Positions 1 to 8,900 of a DNA stretch of 19,881 nucleotides are shown here, in pieces. Source of the DNA: Prevotellaceae bacterium UBA6858. GTDB lineage: Bacteria; Bacteroidota; Bacteroidia; Bacteroidales; Bacteroidaceae. Numbering within the stretch: the stretch's first letter is position 1; every line of letters starts with the position of its first letter. The stretch lies in assembly GCA_002451695.1 (NCBI GenBank), contig DKDC01000019.1, positions 1-19,881 of the forward strand, in the 5' to 3' direction. The translations under genes and the position numbers were made by a program. The notes beneath the pieces are model-generated. The model did no database searches. It was not told the origin of the DNA and saw only the letters and a list, made by a program, of their open reading frames with translations.

Positions 1-1383
1 CTCGGAGGAAATGAAGTTGGGATACATCCTTTCCCACCCGCGCGGCAGTGTGCAGCCGTGGAATATCACAAAGATGCCGAAATCGTTGGCATCGGCAAGG
101 ATGTCCTCGTAAAGTTTCATGACCTCCTGTTTGTCGCAGCCGAAATAGTCAACCTTTATTCCCGCAACGCCAATGTCCTTGAGCCACTTCATTTCGCGAC
201 GGCGGATATACCCTTTGTCCATAAGGTTTCGCGGCCCTTCGTGAGTGTCGTTTATATGTCCGTTCGAGCTGTACCACAAAATCAGGCGCACGCCTTTTGA
301 AATTGCATACTGGCTCAGCTCCGCCATCCGCCTGCGCCCTATTTTCTCATCGCGCTCCCAATTTGCGTCTATAAGGTTGTATTCGTAGCCCATAGTCGCC
401 GCCATGTCGGTGAACAGTTTCTGATCCTCCACATTTATGGACGGGTCCTGCCAGTTAATCCAGCTCCACACATAACGTCCGGGCTTGTAGGTTTGCGAAG
501 CCTCGTAAAGCGGTTTTACGACATCATACGGAATTGTGGTCTCCACAATTGGCTTCAGCGACGAGCCTACGGTTATCGTGCGCCAAGGGGTTGAGCCCGG
601 AAGCGGGAAACCGCACACCGCCGAACCGAGACCGCTACCCTGCCCCGGCAGGGGGAACGTGACAGTATAGCCTTCGCCGGAAACGTATTCAGAAAGCGAG
701 CAGCCGGCATAGTCGCTGTCGGTCCCTGTCTCGCCAAGCAGCATCCAACCGTCATCGCCCACGCGGAAAAGGGCGGGAAATGCGTACCCCTCGCCGTATT
801 GCGACTTTACGTTGAGCGGGGCATCGAGCGAAAACTTCTCCTCATATGCCGGCGTGGCCCTGCACCAGCCTGTTTCTGCTGGGCTGAGCGGGGATATGAA
901 CGCCGTGGAACGGGCGGGAATGTTGAATGACGTTGCTTCGCGGTCAATGCGTATGCTGTACCAAGTGCCGGTTATATAGAAAGAATAGCGGAAAGCCACA
1001 TCGTTGTCCGACACGTTGAACGTTACAGTCATCAACTGGTTTTGGGCGTTTGCGAAGTCAATGCGCATTCGGTTTGCCACATAATGCACTTCGGAACACT
1101 TGATGCGAGTCAGCTTATAGCTCTCGTCTATTTTTGATGCCTGTGCCCCCGTGAGCTTCAGTCCTTGGGTGAAATCGCCCACATTCGAAACCACGCCAAG
1201 GCGTGAAGTATCAAGAAACCTCTTTCCGTTGTACAAAAGGCTGTAGCTGGCTTTTCCGCCGTTGTCGTTCACCTCCACAACGAGTTTGCCGTTGGGAGAG
1301 GCAACCTTTACGCTTTCCGCGTGCAAGGTGCAGAAAAATGCACCGGCAAGCAAGGTTGAAAATATAGCAGTCTTTTTCATCAT
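1..1383 (-). CDS. Glycoside hydrolase family 97 enzyme, copy 1 (3' end beyond window)
   Basis: Reading the minus strand from two adjacent ATG codons (1383 or 1380) gives an open frame to base 1, about 460 residues. The left edge cuts it off in the catalytic domain. The MKKTAIF start followed by a hydrophobic run ending LHA is a signal peptide, so 1380 is the likelier start, matching the paralog at 1413-3374. The N-terminal beta-sandwich (SPNGKLVV motif) and the (beta/alpha)8 start (GRYVWSW, LIDANW, RLILWY) are as in GH97. A GIKVDYFG motif at about 141-164 carries the Asp (148-150) that is the nucleophile in the retaining, alpha-galactosidase-type GH97 branch. The acid/base region is cut at its first Glu. 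It lies 29 nt downstream of copy 2, probably in the same transcript. It acts on alpha-linked sugars, probably in the periplasm; the exact substrate is inferred only. Confidence 0.9.
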   Translation of the reverse strand, partial: MMKKTAIFSTLLAGAFFCTLHAESVKVASPNGKLVVEVNDNGGKASYSLLYNGKRFLDTSRLGVVSNVGDFTQGLKLTGAQASKIDESYKLTRIKCSEVHYVANRMRIDFANAQNQLMTVTFNVSDNDVAFRYSFYITGTWYSIRIDREATSFNIPARSTAFISPLSPAETGWCRATPAYEEKFSLDAPLNVKSQYGEGYAFPALFRVGDDGWMLLGETGTDSDYAGCSLSEYVSGEGYTVTFPLPGQGSGLGSAVCGFPLPGSTPWRTITVGSSLKPIVETTIPYDVVKPLYEASQTYKPGRYVWSWINWQDPSINVEDQKLFTDMAATMGYEYNLIDANWERDEKIGRRRMAELSQYAISKGVRLILWYSSNGHINDTHEGPRNLMDKGYIRRREMKWLKDIGVAGIKVDYFGCDKQEVMKLYEDILADANDFGIFVIFHGCTLPRGWERMYPNFISSE

Positions 1384-1412
1384 AATTGTATTTCCGTTGA
1401 AAATATTGTTGT

Positions 1413-3374
1413 TTACCGCAGCAGCAAGCCGCCGTTGGGCTGGATAACGACCTTTGCCTCGCCCTTGGCGTTGACTTTCAGCTTTTGCATCTGCCCCTGC
1501 GGAAGTGCGCCGCCCTTGGCGGGGCGGTCGTTGTAACAAGTTACCTGCTTGCCGGCAAACATGGGCAGGCTGAGCGTGAGTTTCAGTTCCCTTTCCTCCG
1601 CATTCAGCCCTGCAACGTACCACTTGCCGCCGCTGCGGCGCGCCACTATGAAATACTTTCCCGGATAACCGTCAACAAAGCGCGTCTCGTCCCACGCAGT
1701 GGGGATTTCCTTCAGCAAGTCGAGTTCAAACTGCGGAAGCTCGTCAAGGTTGTTGGGCATCATGCCTATGCACTGCACCTCGGTCTGCGTGAAGATTGCG
1801 GCGGCGATTTCGAGAATGTCAGACGTGTGGCGGCGGTGGCGGCTCTTGTTGTCCCGCGACATGAACTTGTTCATCAGCGTTCCGCCGTAGTCCATCGCCC
1901 CGACGGCGTTGCGCGTGAATGCGAACGTGGCGAGTTCCTGCGCCTCGCTCTTTGCGCTCCCCTCGTTGAAATACACGTTCTCGGAAGCCCGCACGGCCTC
2001 GGAGGAAATGAAGTTGGGGTACATTCTTTCCCAGCCGCGCGGCAGTGTGCAGCCGTGGAATATCACAAAGATGCCGAAATCGTTGGCATCGGCAAGGATG
2101 TCCTCGTAAAGCTGCATGGTTTCCTGCTTGTCGCCGCCAAAGAAATCAACCTTGATGCCGGCGATGCCGGTTTCCTTGAGCCACTTCATTTCCTTGCGGC
2201 GTTGCAGCACCGTGTTCATCAAATTTCGCGGAGTTTGCGGCGCATCGTTCCAGAAACCGTTTGAATTATACCACAAAATGAGGCGCACGCCTTTCGAAGC
2301 GGCATACTTGCTGAGCTCAGCCATTCGCTTGCGCCCTACGTTCTTTTCCACATCCCAGTTTGCGTCAATCAGACTGTATTCATAGCCCATCTTTGCCGCC
2401 ATGTCGATAAACGCCTTTTGGTCGTCATAGTTCACCGACTCGTCCTGCCAAATTATCCAGCTCCACACATAACGCCCCGGAGCGTAGTTCTGCGATGCGG
2501 AATATTTTGGATTAACCAAGTCAAAGGGAACAGTGGTCTCCACAATAGGTTTTAGCGAAGAGCCTACAGTAATGGTTCTCCACGGAGTGGAAGCCGGGAG
2601 CGGCAAGCCGCAGCCGTCGGAACCCAAGCCGGCATTCTGCCCATGCGATGGGAAAGCCACTGTATAGCCTTCGCCCGACTTGTATTCAGAAAGGGCGCAA
2701 CCGGCATATCCGCCGTCAGTCCCGGTTTCGCTGATGAGCATCCAGCCGTCATTGCCCACACGGAACAAAGCGGGGAAAGTATAGCCGCAGCCGTATTGCG
2801 ACTTGGCATTGAGCGGAGCATCCAAGGAATACACCTCCTCGTAAGCGGGGTGTGTCCTGCACCACGCCGAACAAGGATCGCTTTGCGGAGCAATGAAAGC
2901 GGTTGAAGCGGAGGGAACATTAAAAGATGTTGCTTCGGAATCTATGCGCATAGCATTCCAACCGCCGAAAGCGGGGAAGGAATAGCGGAAAGCCACATCG
3001 TTGTCCGACACATTGAATGTTACCGTCATTGTATGCCCTTTGACATTCTTCATGTCCACCTTCAACTGGTTGGCAACATAATGTACATTAGCCGTCTTAG
3101 AACGGCTCAAAGCGTACTTCTCATCTATTTTTGCCGTTGTAGAACCTGCTATCGAAAGGTTTCCGGCAAAATCGCCCGCATCGGCAACAACACCAAGGCG
3201 CGAAGGATTGAGGAAGACCTTGCCATCGTAGTTGACTGCATAGGAAGCCCTGCCTCCGTTGTCGGTTATGCTCACGACAAGCTTACCGTTTGGCGAGGAC
3301 ACACTTACATCCTTTGCGGAGACCGCAATGCAAGAGGCGGCTGCAAGCGCAGCCATGAGAATCTTAGTTTTCAT
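1413..3374 (-). CDS. Glycoside hydrolase family 97 enzyme, copy 2 (retaining alpha-glycosidase type)
   Basis: Complete 653-residue protein, a normal GH97 length. It has a signal peptide (MKTKILMAALAA..., probable cut after VSA). An upstream in-frame ATG at 3389 adds five residues; 3374 is chosen because it aligns with the start of copy 1. Residues about 20-275 form the N-terminal beta-sandwich, about 295-560 the catalytic barrel, and the rest the C-terminal beta domain. The GIKVDFFG motif has Asp at residue 410, the nucleophile position of retaining GH97 enzymes such as BtGal97a; inverting SusB-type members lack this Asp. Glu459 and Glu465 in SSEAVRASEN are acid/base candidates. This points to a retaining alpha-galactosidase-like enzyme, but specificity is inference. 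The gene starts 30 nt after tamL ends, so it is probably co-transcribed with it. No SusC/SusD genes are in the window. Confidence 0.93.
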   Translation of the reverse strand: MKTKILMAALAAASCIAVSAKDVSVSSPNGKLVVSITDNGGRASYAVNYDGKVFLNPSRLGVVADAGDFAGNLSIAGSTTAKIDEKYALSRSKTANVHYVANQLKVDMKNVKGHTMTVTFNVSDNDVAFRYSFPAFGGWNAMRIDSEATSFNVPSASTAFIAPQSDPCSAWCRTHPAYEEVYSLDAPLNAKSQYGCGYTFPALFRVGNDGWMLISETGTDGGYAGCALSEYKSGEGYTVAFPSHGQNAGLGSDGCGLPLPASTPWRTITVGSSLKPIVETTVPFDLVNPKYSASQNYAPGRYVWSWIIWQDESVNYDDQKAFIDMAAKMGYEYSLIDANWDVEKNVGRKRMAELSKYAASKGVRLILWYNSNGFWNDAPQTPRNLMNTVLQRRKEMKWLKETGIAGIKVDFFGGDKQETMQLYEDILADANDFGIFVIFHGCTLPRGWERMYPNFISSEAVRASENVYFNEGSAKSEAQELATFAFTRNAVGAMDYGGTLMNKFMSRDNKSRHRRHTSDILEIAAAIFTQTEVQCIGMMPNNLDELPQFELDLLKEIPTAWDETRFVDGYPGKYFIVARRSGGKWYVAGLNAEERELKLTLSLPMFAGKQVTCYNDRPAKGGALPQGQMQKLKVNAKGEAKVVIQPNGGLLLR

Positions 3375-3404
3375 ATAATATTTGGTCATTTGTTTTCACG
3401 CTGT

Positions 3405-5981
3405 TTAGAACGGATAGCCTATCGCGAAATTAAGCGAAAGTCCGTCTGTGAACTTTTCAATATTATAGTAGCCGCTCTTTGATGTTTCATACGGAGCGTG
3501 GAGAGCCACACCGAGGTCAAGGCGCAAAACAAGAAATTCCATGTCATATCTAAGCCCCGCACCTGTGCCAAGAGCGATTGATTTCAGGAAATCAGAACCA
3601 TTCAACCTTCCTTGCGGGCGTTTTTCGTCCTTGCGCATAAGCCATATATTGCCCGCATCAAGAAATGCCGCCCCATAGAGAGAGCCGAACAGCTTGAAAC
3701 GCAATTCGGCGTTAGCCTCCAATTTTATGTCGCCAGTCTGGTCGATATATGAGTATTTCGACTCAGGGGAATGGAAACGTCCCGGGCCGATGGAGCGTAC
3801 CGTAAACGCCCGGATTGAGTTTGCGCCGCCCGAGCTGAACTGTTCGCTGTAGGGAGCCACCGTACTGTTGCCGTAGGAGTATATCACGCCGGCAAAAAGT
3901 CTCGTGGCGAACTTGAACGTCGGGTTTATTGTAAACGTCTTGTGCAGTTCGGTTGTGAGCTTCACAAACTGGGCGAAAGGATTGCCCATTAAGCTTTTGT
4001 TTTCCTCGTTGAACTTCTTGCCGCTCAAAGCAAAAATCCCGGAGATAAGGTTTCCCGACTCTTTTATCGTGGTCTGCCACCAGATAGGATTAACGGCGCG
4101 GCGTGTGGAACTGTAAGTGAAGCTGTAGCTTATGGCAGGAACGAACTGGTTTCGCATACTGACGAAAAGCGCGGGGTTGGCGTTCATCACGGAATCGAAA
4201 CGCTCCGACTTATGGAATATCCTGTTGTAGTCGAGAGAGAATATGGAAAGCGCATGGGTAACATGGCGCGACGGACGCCAGTTGTATGTCATGTCAAGTC
4301 CCCACTTGGTCATGTTGAAATAGCCCGAACGGTTCATCCAGTCGCCGCTAAGCGTGAATTTCGTTGAGGCGGGAAAAAACATCTTGCTGTTGTCTATCCA
4401 CGGCATAAAGAGCGTAGGGAACTCAACGCCTATAGAACTTCCCAATTCGTAGGAATTAAGCAGTTCGTTGCGATCGTGGCGGCGTGTGCCTGTTTCCCAT
4501 TCATACGAACCGTATATCCTGAAGCTTAATCTCTCGCCGGCACGGAAAGCGTTGCGTTTGGCAATCTCGAACGATGCGCCTGGCCCCACTTGGTCGTTGC
4601 TCTTGGCTGTTACGTTCATGTTGAACTCCGATTCGTATGGCTTGTCGAGTTTGGCGAATAGGTAAACGTCAAGGGTGTCGCTCATGCCTGTTGTGTCGCG
4701 TGGGAAATAGTTCATGTCAATAGAGCTGAACACTTGCAGACTGCTGAGCTTGGAAGTTGTAAAGCTCTGTTCCAAATAGCTGTACGGTCTTCCGCGCAAG
4801 GAAAACACGTTTTGCTTCCAAAGGCTTGAATGAAGGGGGATGCGCCGCCCAGGATAGTAAAATTCAAAATCGCCGCGTGTTACGTGCTTCACAGTTGTGT
4901 CGCCGGGAGTTGCGTTGATATATACTATCTTCTTTCCGTAATACCATTTCCTCTTTGCATTGGCAGGAATGTCCTTGGCAGGCTGCACACGCAACTGCAC
5001 CTTGCCGGGAACAGCAAAAGTGTCGGCAGAAAACACCGTGTAGTCAGGGTTGAAATAATAATAGCCGTTGTTGCGTAAAAGGTTGCGCAATCTGGTTTTC
5101 TCCTCGCCTATTTTCGCCGCGCAGAACTGGTCGCCTTTGTGAAGCAGACGCTTCGGCCACTCCTTCTTGCTGCGTATCAGCGAATCTATTTCGGGCGGAT
5201 AGTTAATGTAGGCTATCGAATCGAAACGGAACACATCGCGCGGAGTTACGAAATATTTCACCTTTGCCTTGCGGTTGTTTGCGTATGGAAGTATCTCATA
5301 GTCCACATCCCCATGAAAATACCCATAGTTGTGGAGCGTGTTTGTAGCCACTCGGGCGCGGAGTTCGGGATTGACCATAGAAATGTATTTTGGCTTCTGC
5401 GAAAAATTCTTGAAAATCCATTTGCCGATAAATGTCTTTGAATTTACAAAGCCGTTGTAGAACCAAAGTCCCATCGGAAGCGGATGCCTCAAAGACGAAC
5501 TGCCGAAAAGCGAGGCGTTTGGCGGATAGGCAAGCACGCCGTCAACTTCCACGCTGGCGTTTTCCCACGCCTCTGCGTCGGCGGCGCGTTTCTGCTTGTC
5601 GGCAATGCGGCGTTCTTTTTCGCTCAAAGTGTCTGCCCCACCGGCAAGTTCAAGCAAATCCTTCACCCCTGCATTCTTGGAGTTAAGCAGGTTGTCAACC
5701 GTGCGGGCGGCATCGGCTATCGATTTTATTATCCCTGCCGAATCGTTTTCCGGCTTCGAGGAACGTTTTATGCCCTTGTAGTCTATTGACTTTATGCCTG
5801 TATAAAGTTGTTCGTCCTCAGGAATGTTGGAGGTGGTGGAGCATGACGACATTAACATTGCCGCCACGGCAAGACATGGCGCGAATATAGGCACTTTTAG
5901 TCTGATTGCGTCCTTTCCGCCACGGCTTATGTTTTTGCGCCATTCGGCAAGCCTCCTATATATATAATGTATGCGTATCAT
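3405..5981 (-). CDS. tamL: TamL: outer-membrane lipoprotein TamA/BamA-family beta-barrel (Omp85)
   Basis: An 858-residue Omp85-superfamily protein, the Bacteroidetes lipoprotein form of TamA. A hydrophobic segment ends in MSSC, giving a lipidated Cys47, followed by the typical TamL start STTSNIPEDEQLYTG. The middle (about 190-410) carries POTRA-like repeats (for example LHNYGYFHGDVDYEI and LRNNGYYYFNPDYTV). The second half is a 16-strand-type barrel with GGANSIRAFTVRSIGPG and a C-terminal Phe (AIGYPF), the usual outer-membrane beta-signal. With TamB it should help fold or insert outer-membrane proteins. The start overlaps the tamB stop as ATGA, so translation is probably coupled. The lead before the lipobox is unusually long and basic (46 residues), but no better in-frame start is visible inside it. 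Confidence 0.92.
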   Translation of the reverse strand: MIRIHYIYRRLAEWRKNISRGGKDAIRLKVPIFAPCLAVAAMLMSSCSTTSNIPEDEQLYTGIKSIDYKGIKRSSKPENDSAGIIKSIADAARTVDNLLNSKNAGVKDLLELAGGADTLSEKERRIADKQKRAADAEAWENASVEVDGVLAYPPNASLFGSSSLRHPLPMGLWFYNGFVNSKTFIGKWIFKNFSQKPKYISMVNPELRARVATNTLHNYGYFHGDVDYEILPYANNRKAKVKYFVTPRDVFRFDSIAYINYPPEIDSLIRSKKEWPKRLLHKGDQFCAAKIGEEKTRLRNLLRNNGYYYFNPDYTVFSADTFAVPGKVQLRVQPAKDIPANAKRKWYYGKKIVYINATPGDTTVKHVTRGDFEFYYPGRRIPLHSSLWKQNVFSLRGRPYSYLEQSFTTSKLSSLQVFSSIDMNYFPRDTTGMSDTLDVYLFAKLDKPYESEFNMNVTAKSNDQVGPGASFEIAKRNAFRAGERLSFRIYGSYEWETGTRRHDRNELLNSYELGSSIGVEFPTLFMPWIDNSKMFFPASTKFTLSGDWMNRSGYFNMTKWGLDMTYNWRPSRHVTHALSIFSLDYNRIFHKSERFDSVMNANPALFVSMRNQFVPAISYSFTYSSTRRAVNPIWWQTTIKESGNLISGIFALSGKKFNEENKSLMGNPFAQFVKLTTELHKTFTINPTFKFATRLFAGVIYSYGNSTVAPYSEQFSSGGANSIRAFTVRSIGPGRFHSPESKYSYIDQTGDIKLEANAELRFKLFGSLYGAAFLDAGNIWLMRKDEKRPQGRLNGSDFLKSIALGTGAGLRYDMEFLVLRLDLGVALHAPYETSKSGYYNIEKFTDGLSLNFAIGYPF

Positions 5982-8900
5982 TTATTGTTGCCATTATTGT
6001 TCTGACTGCCGCCTTCTTCGCGCTTTATCTCCGCGTTGGCCTTTGTCGTTTTAGCCTTTTTACGTTTTTTACCTTGAGGTCTGGGCGAACTGCCGTCGTT
6101 CTTTTTCCAAAAGGTGAATATCTCCCCGAACTTCTCAACCTTCCGCCTCAACACCAAGCCCGCGCCAGCTTCCGTAAGACTTCCTTCGAGCGGATCTTGT
6201 GAGTTGTGGTCATAAAACAGCCTCACGTAACGCTTCGCGCTGTTGTCGATGCGGTATTCAAGGGATATGTTGTCGATGAAACTGCTTGCATCGTTGCGGG
6301 CGTCTTCGCCGGTTGACACGTGTCCGCCTATAACCACATTCACCCTGTTGCCCCAGAATTTCTTGGCAAACCGGAACGAATAGTCGGTGTTCGACTCGCC
6401 CGTTGCCGAAGTTCCGTCTTCAACGCTCACGCTCAAATCTACAGATTTCAGTGCCTTGCCTGCTATCTGCTGAACTTGGTTTTGCAGGAAAGCATTGAGC
6501 GCGTTGCTTGTCTTCAATCCGTTGGAGGCATTGCTTTCCTCAAGATACAACCCTGTGGCGAGCATTGATATGGCGAGCTTGTTTTTCTGTTCCGCCGACA
6601 TTGAGGCGAGCTGGTTTTGTATCGTCTGGTCATCGGGGGCTTCTATTGTGAACTCCAATCCCATTCTGTTGAGCGGCTGGGTGAGCTTCAGTCCCACATC
6701 GAAGTTTACGGAGCGCGGCTTGTCGTTGTCGTTCACCGAAGCCTTAACCCTTTCTTTCGCGGCAATGTTGAGTGTTGGGTTCATCGGCTCACCGGTAAAC
6801 TCTATATAGCTGCCCTCTGTAAGATAAAAAGTCCTAAGCGGTATCACGGGCAAAGCGTATTTCATCTCGCCGCTGTTCATCGTATAGCGTCCTGTGAGGA
6901 ACATTTCGCCCGTGGGCGTATATTTTAGCGTGAGGTTTCCGCCGCCCTCCACGTCAATATAACTTTGCTTGTCATCGTTTATGTCGCAATGCAAATGGGC
7001 TGCGTCATTAATATTGACCGCCAGCATCATGGTGAGTCCCGCTGCCTCTTCCCTCTTGGCTTGAGTTGCGGCTGTGTCGCTGAAATCCACGAAAGTCACA
7101 AGCGAGTTCAAGTCGTTTTCGGCTGACAGCGGGCTGTCTTTAAGCACATACGACACATCGGTCTTGGGAAGCACGTTAAGGTTTCCGTAAACAAAGAGGT
7201 TTGACAGCGTTCCCTGCACTGTTACATTGATGTCGGAATAAACCGTGCCGTAAACCTCCGACTTTGCCGTTTGCTTGGAGTTGATTAGTTTGAAGTTCTG
7301 CGCCTTGACCCTCATATTCATGTTTACATTGTCAAAGTTGCTGAAATCCAAGTCTCCGTCAACCACAAGCGGATTGTTGTTGGTCGAGTAAAAATTCAGG
7401 GTGTCAAGTTGGAGCACGCTGTTGCTGACAATTGCCGAATCGTTTTGGATTCTCAGATTTATGCCATATATGTCGGAATAAACCCTTACGGAGTCGAGCA
7501 AAACCTTTCCGTTGAGCATGGGTTTTGAGGTTGTCCCCGTCAAATCAAGGTCGCCGCCGAGATACCCGCCAAGCCCGAGCGTCTCTCCCGTGAAGCCATT
7601 GAGCATCTCGGTGGGGAATTTCTCAAGTTGCAGACACGCATTCAGGGAATCGGCCTTTCCGTAATATGTTCCGTCAAGATTTGCCACCTCTTCGCCGCCA
7701 CGCGTAACAGATGTGTTTATGTAATGCGCCTCCTTTTTGAGCATCGGAAAGTAAGTGCCGGCAAGTCCGATGTCGCCGAGAGGCGCACCCTCATATCCCA
7801 TGTCCTTAACGCCAAGGTCGTAGGCGGCGGCGATTTTCTCGTTCTCCTTTGTTACGTGCAGGTCGCCCGAAAGAAAACCCGAAATCAAAGGCGCAAAAGG
7901 TATGGAAGCTGTAAGTTCACGCAGGTTCACCTTGTTTACGCTCACCGTTATGTCGCTAACAGAATCTGTGCGGTCGCCATACACTTTCAAGCCTGTGCCG
8001 TCGTCTGCCAGCAGGTCGATGTCCGACTGTATGGTTTGGTCATCAAAAAGTGTAAGATAATTGTCCCTGTTCAATTTGAACCTTCGGTATGCTATTACCG
8101 GGTTTTCCGGATATAGGTGGAAAGTGGTGCCGCTGTCGGTAAGCAAGGCCCGCATCCCGAGGTTCATGCCCTCAACGCCTTTCCTGTCCTTGTAAACCAC
8201 TTCCACGCCAGCTCCGTCGTTCAGCAAATAGCCGTCAAGACTGGCGGTGAATATGTAGGGATTGCGCTTGGTGGCATTATGAACAAGGCTCTTGAAACGC
8301 AGCCCGGTTGTGTCCTGGTAAAGCGATATGTTCATCGTGTCGAGCAGGATAGAGCCGGTGTTCAGACTGTGAACATATCCCGTGCCGTCTATTCCGTTGC
8401 GCGGGTCGCTTTGCAAGTGCAGGAACAGTTGGTTGAACGAATAGCCGCCATGGTATTTCAGGAAATTGCTGAGCGGATTGTCATTTCCAGCGTCAACCAT
8501 AAGGCTTACTGCCGGCAACTGCCTGCGCAAAGCCTCCTGATCAAGGCGTTTTTGTTTTATCTGCCTGTTGAGCGCGGCGATGAACTTTCCCGCCTGTGCC
8601 GATATGTGGTCTATGTTGTTGCGGCTGTGAACCGTGAGGTGCAGGTCGCCCGCCGAAACCTTGGCGTAAAGGGAATCGCGGTGGTTGTCAAGTTTCACGA
8701 GCAGGTCTTTGGCGCGGAAACTCCTTCCGCTGTCAACATGAAACATAATGCTGTCAACCCTTGCGTCTATGCCGTAAACGCCCATGTTGCTGCTGGCGTA
8801 GAATGTGGCTTCAGAGTGGGTGGAAAGTTTCATGGGCTTTTCGCCTCCCGAAAGTTTCTGTATGTCGAGTGCCGAGAGCCTTGCATTCAGCTTGCCCTTC

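Noticed and set aside
1485..2264. 259-residue plus-strand ORF opposite GH97 copy 2
   Set aside because: Antisense to a gene with clear catalytic motifs; the encoded peptide shows no domain. A similar short antisense ORF lies opposite copy 1 at the same relative place, as expected for a mirror of coding sequence.
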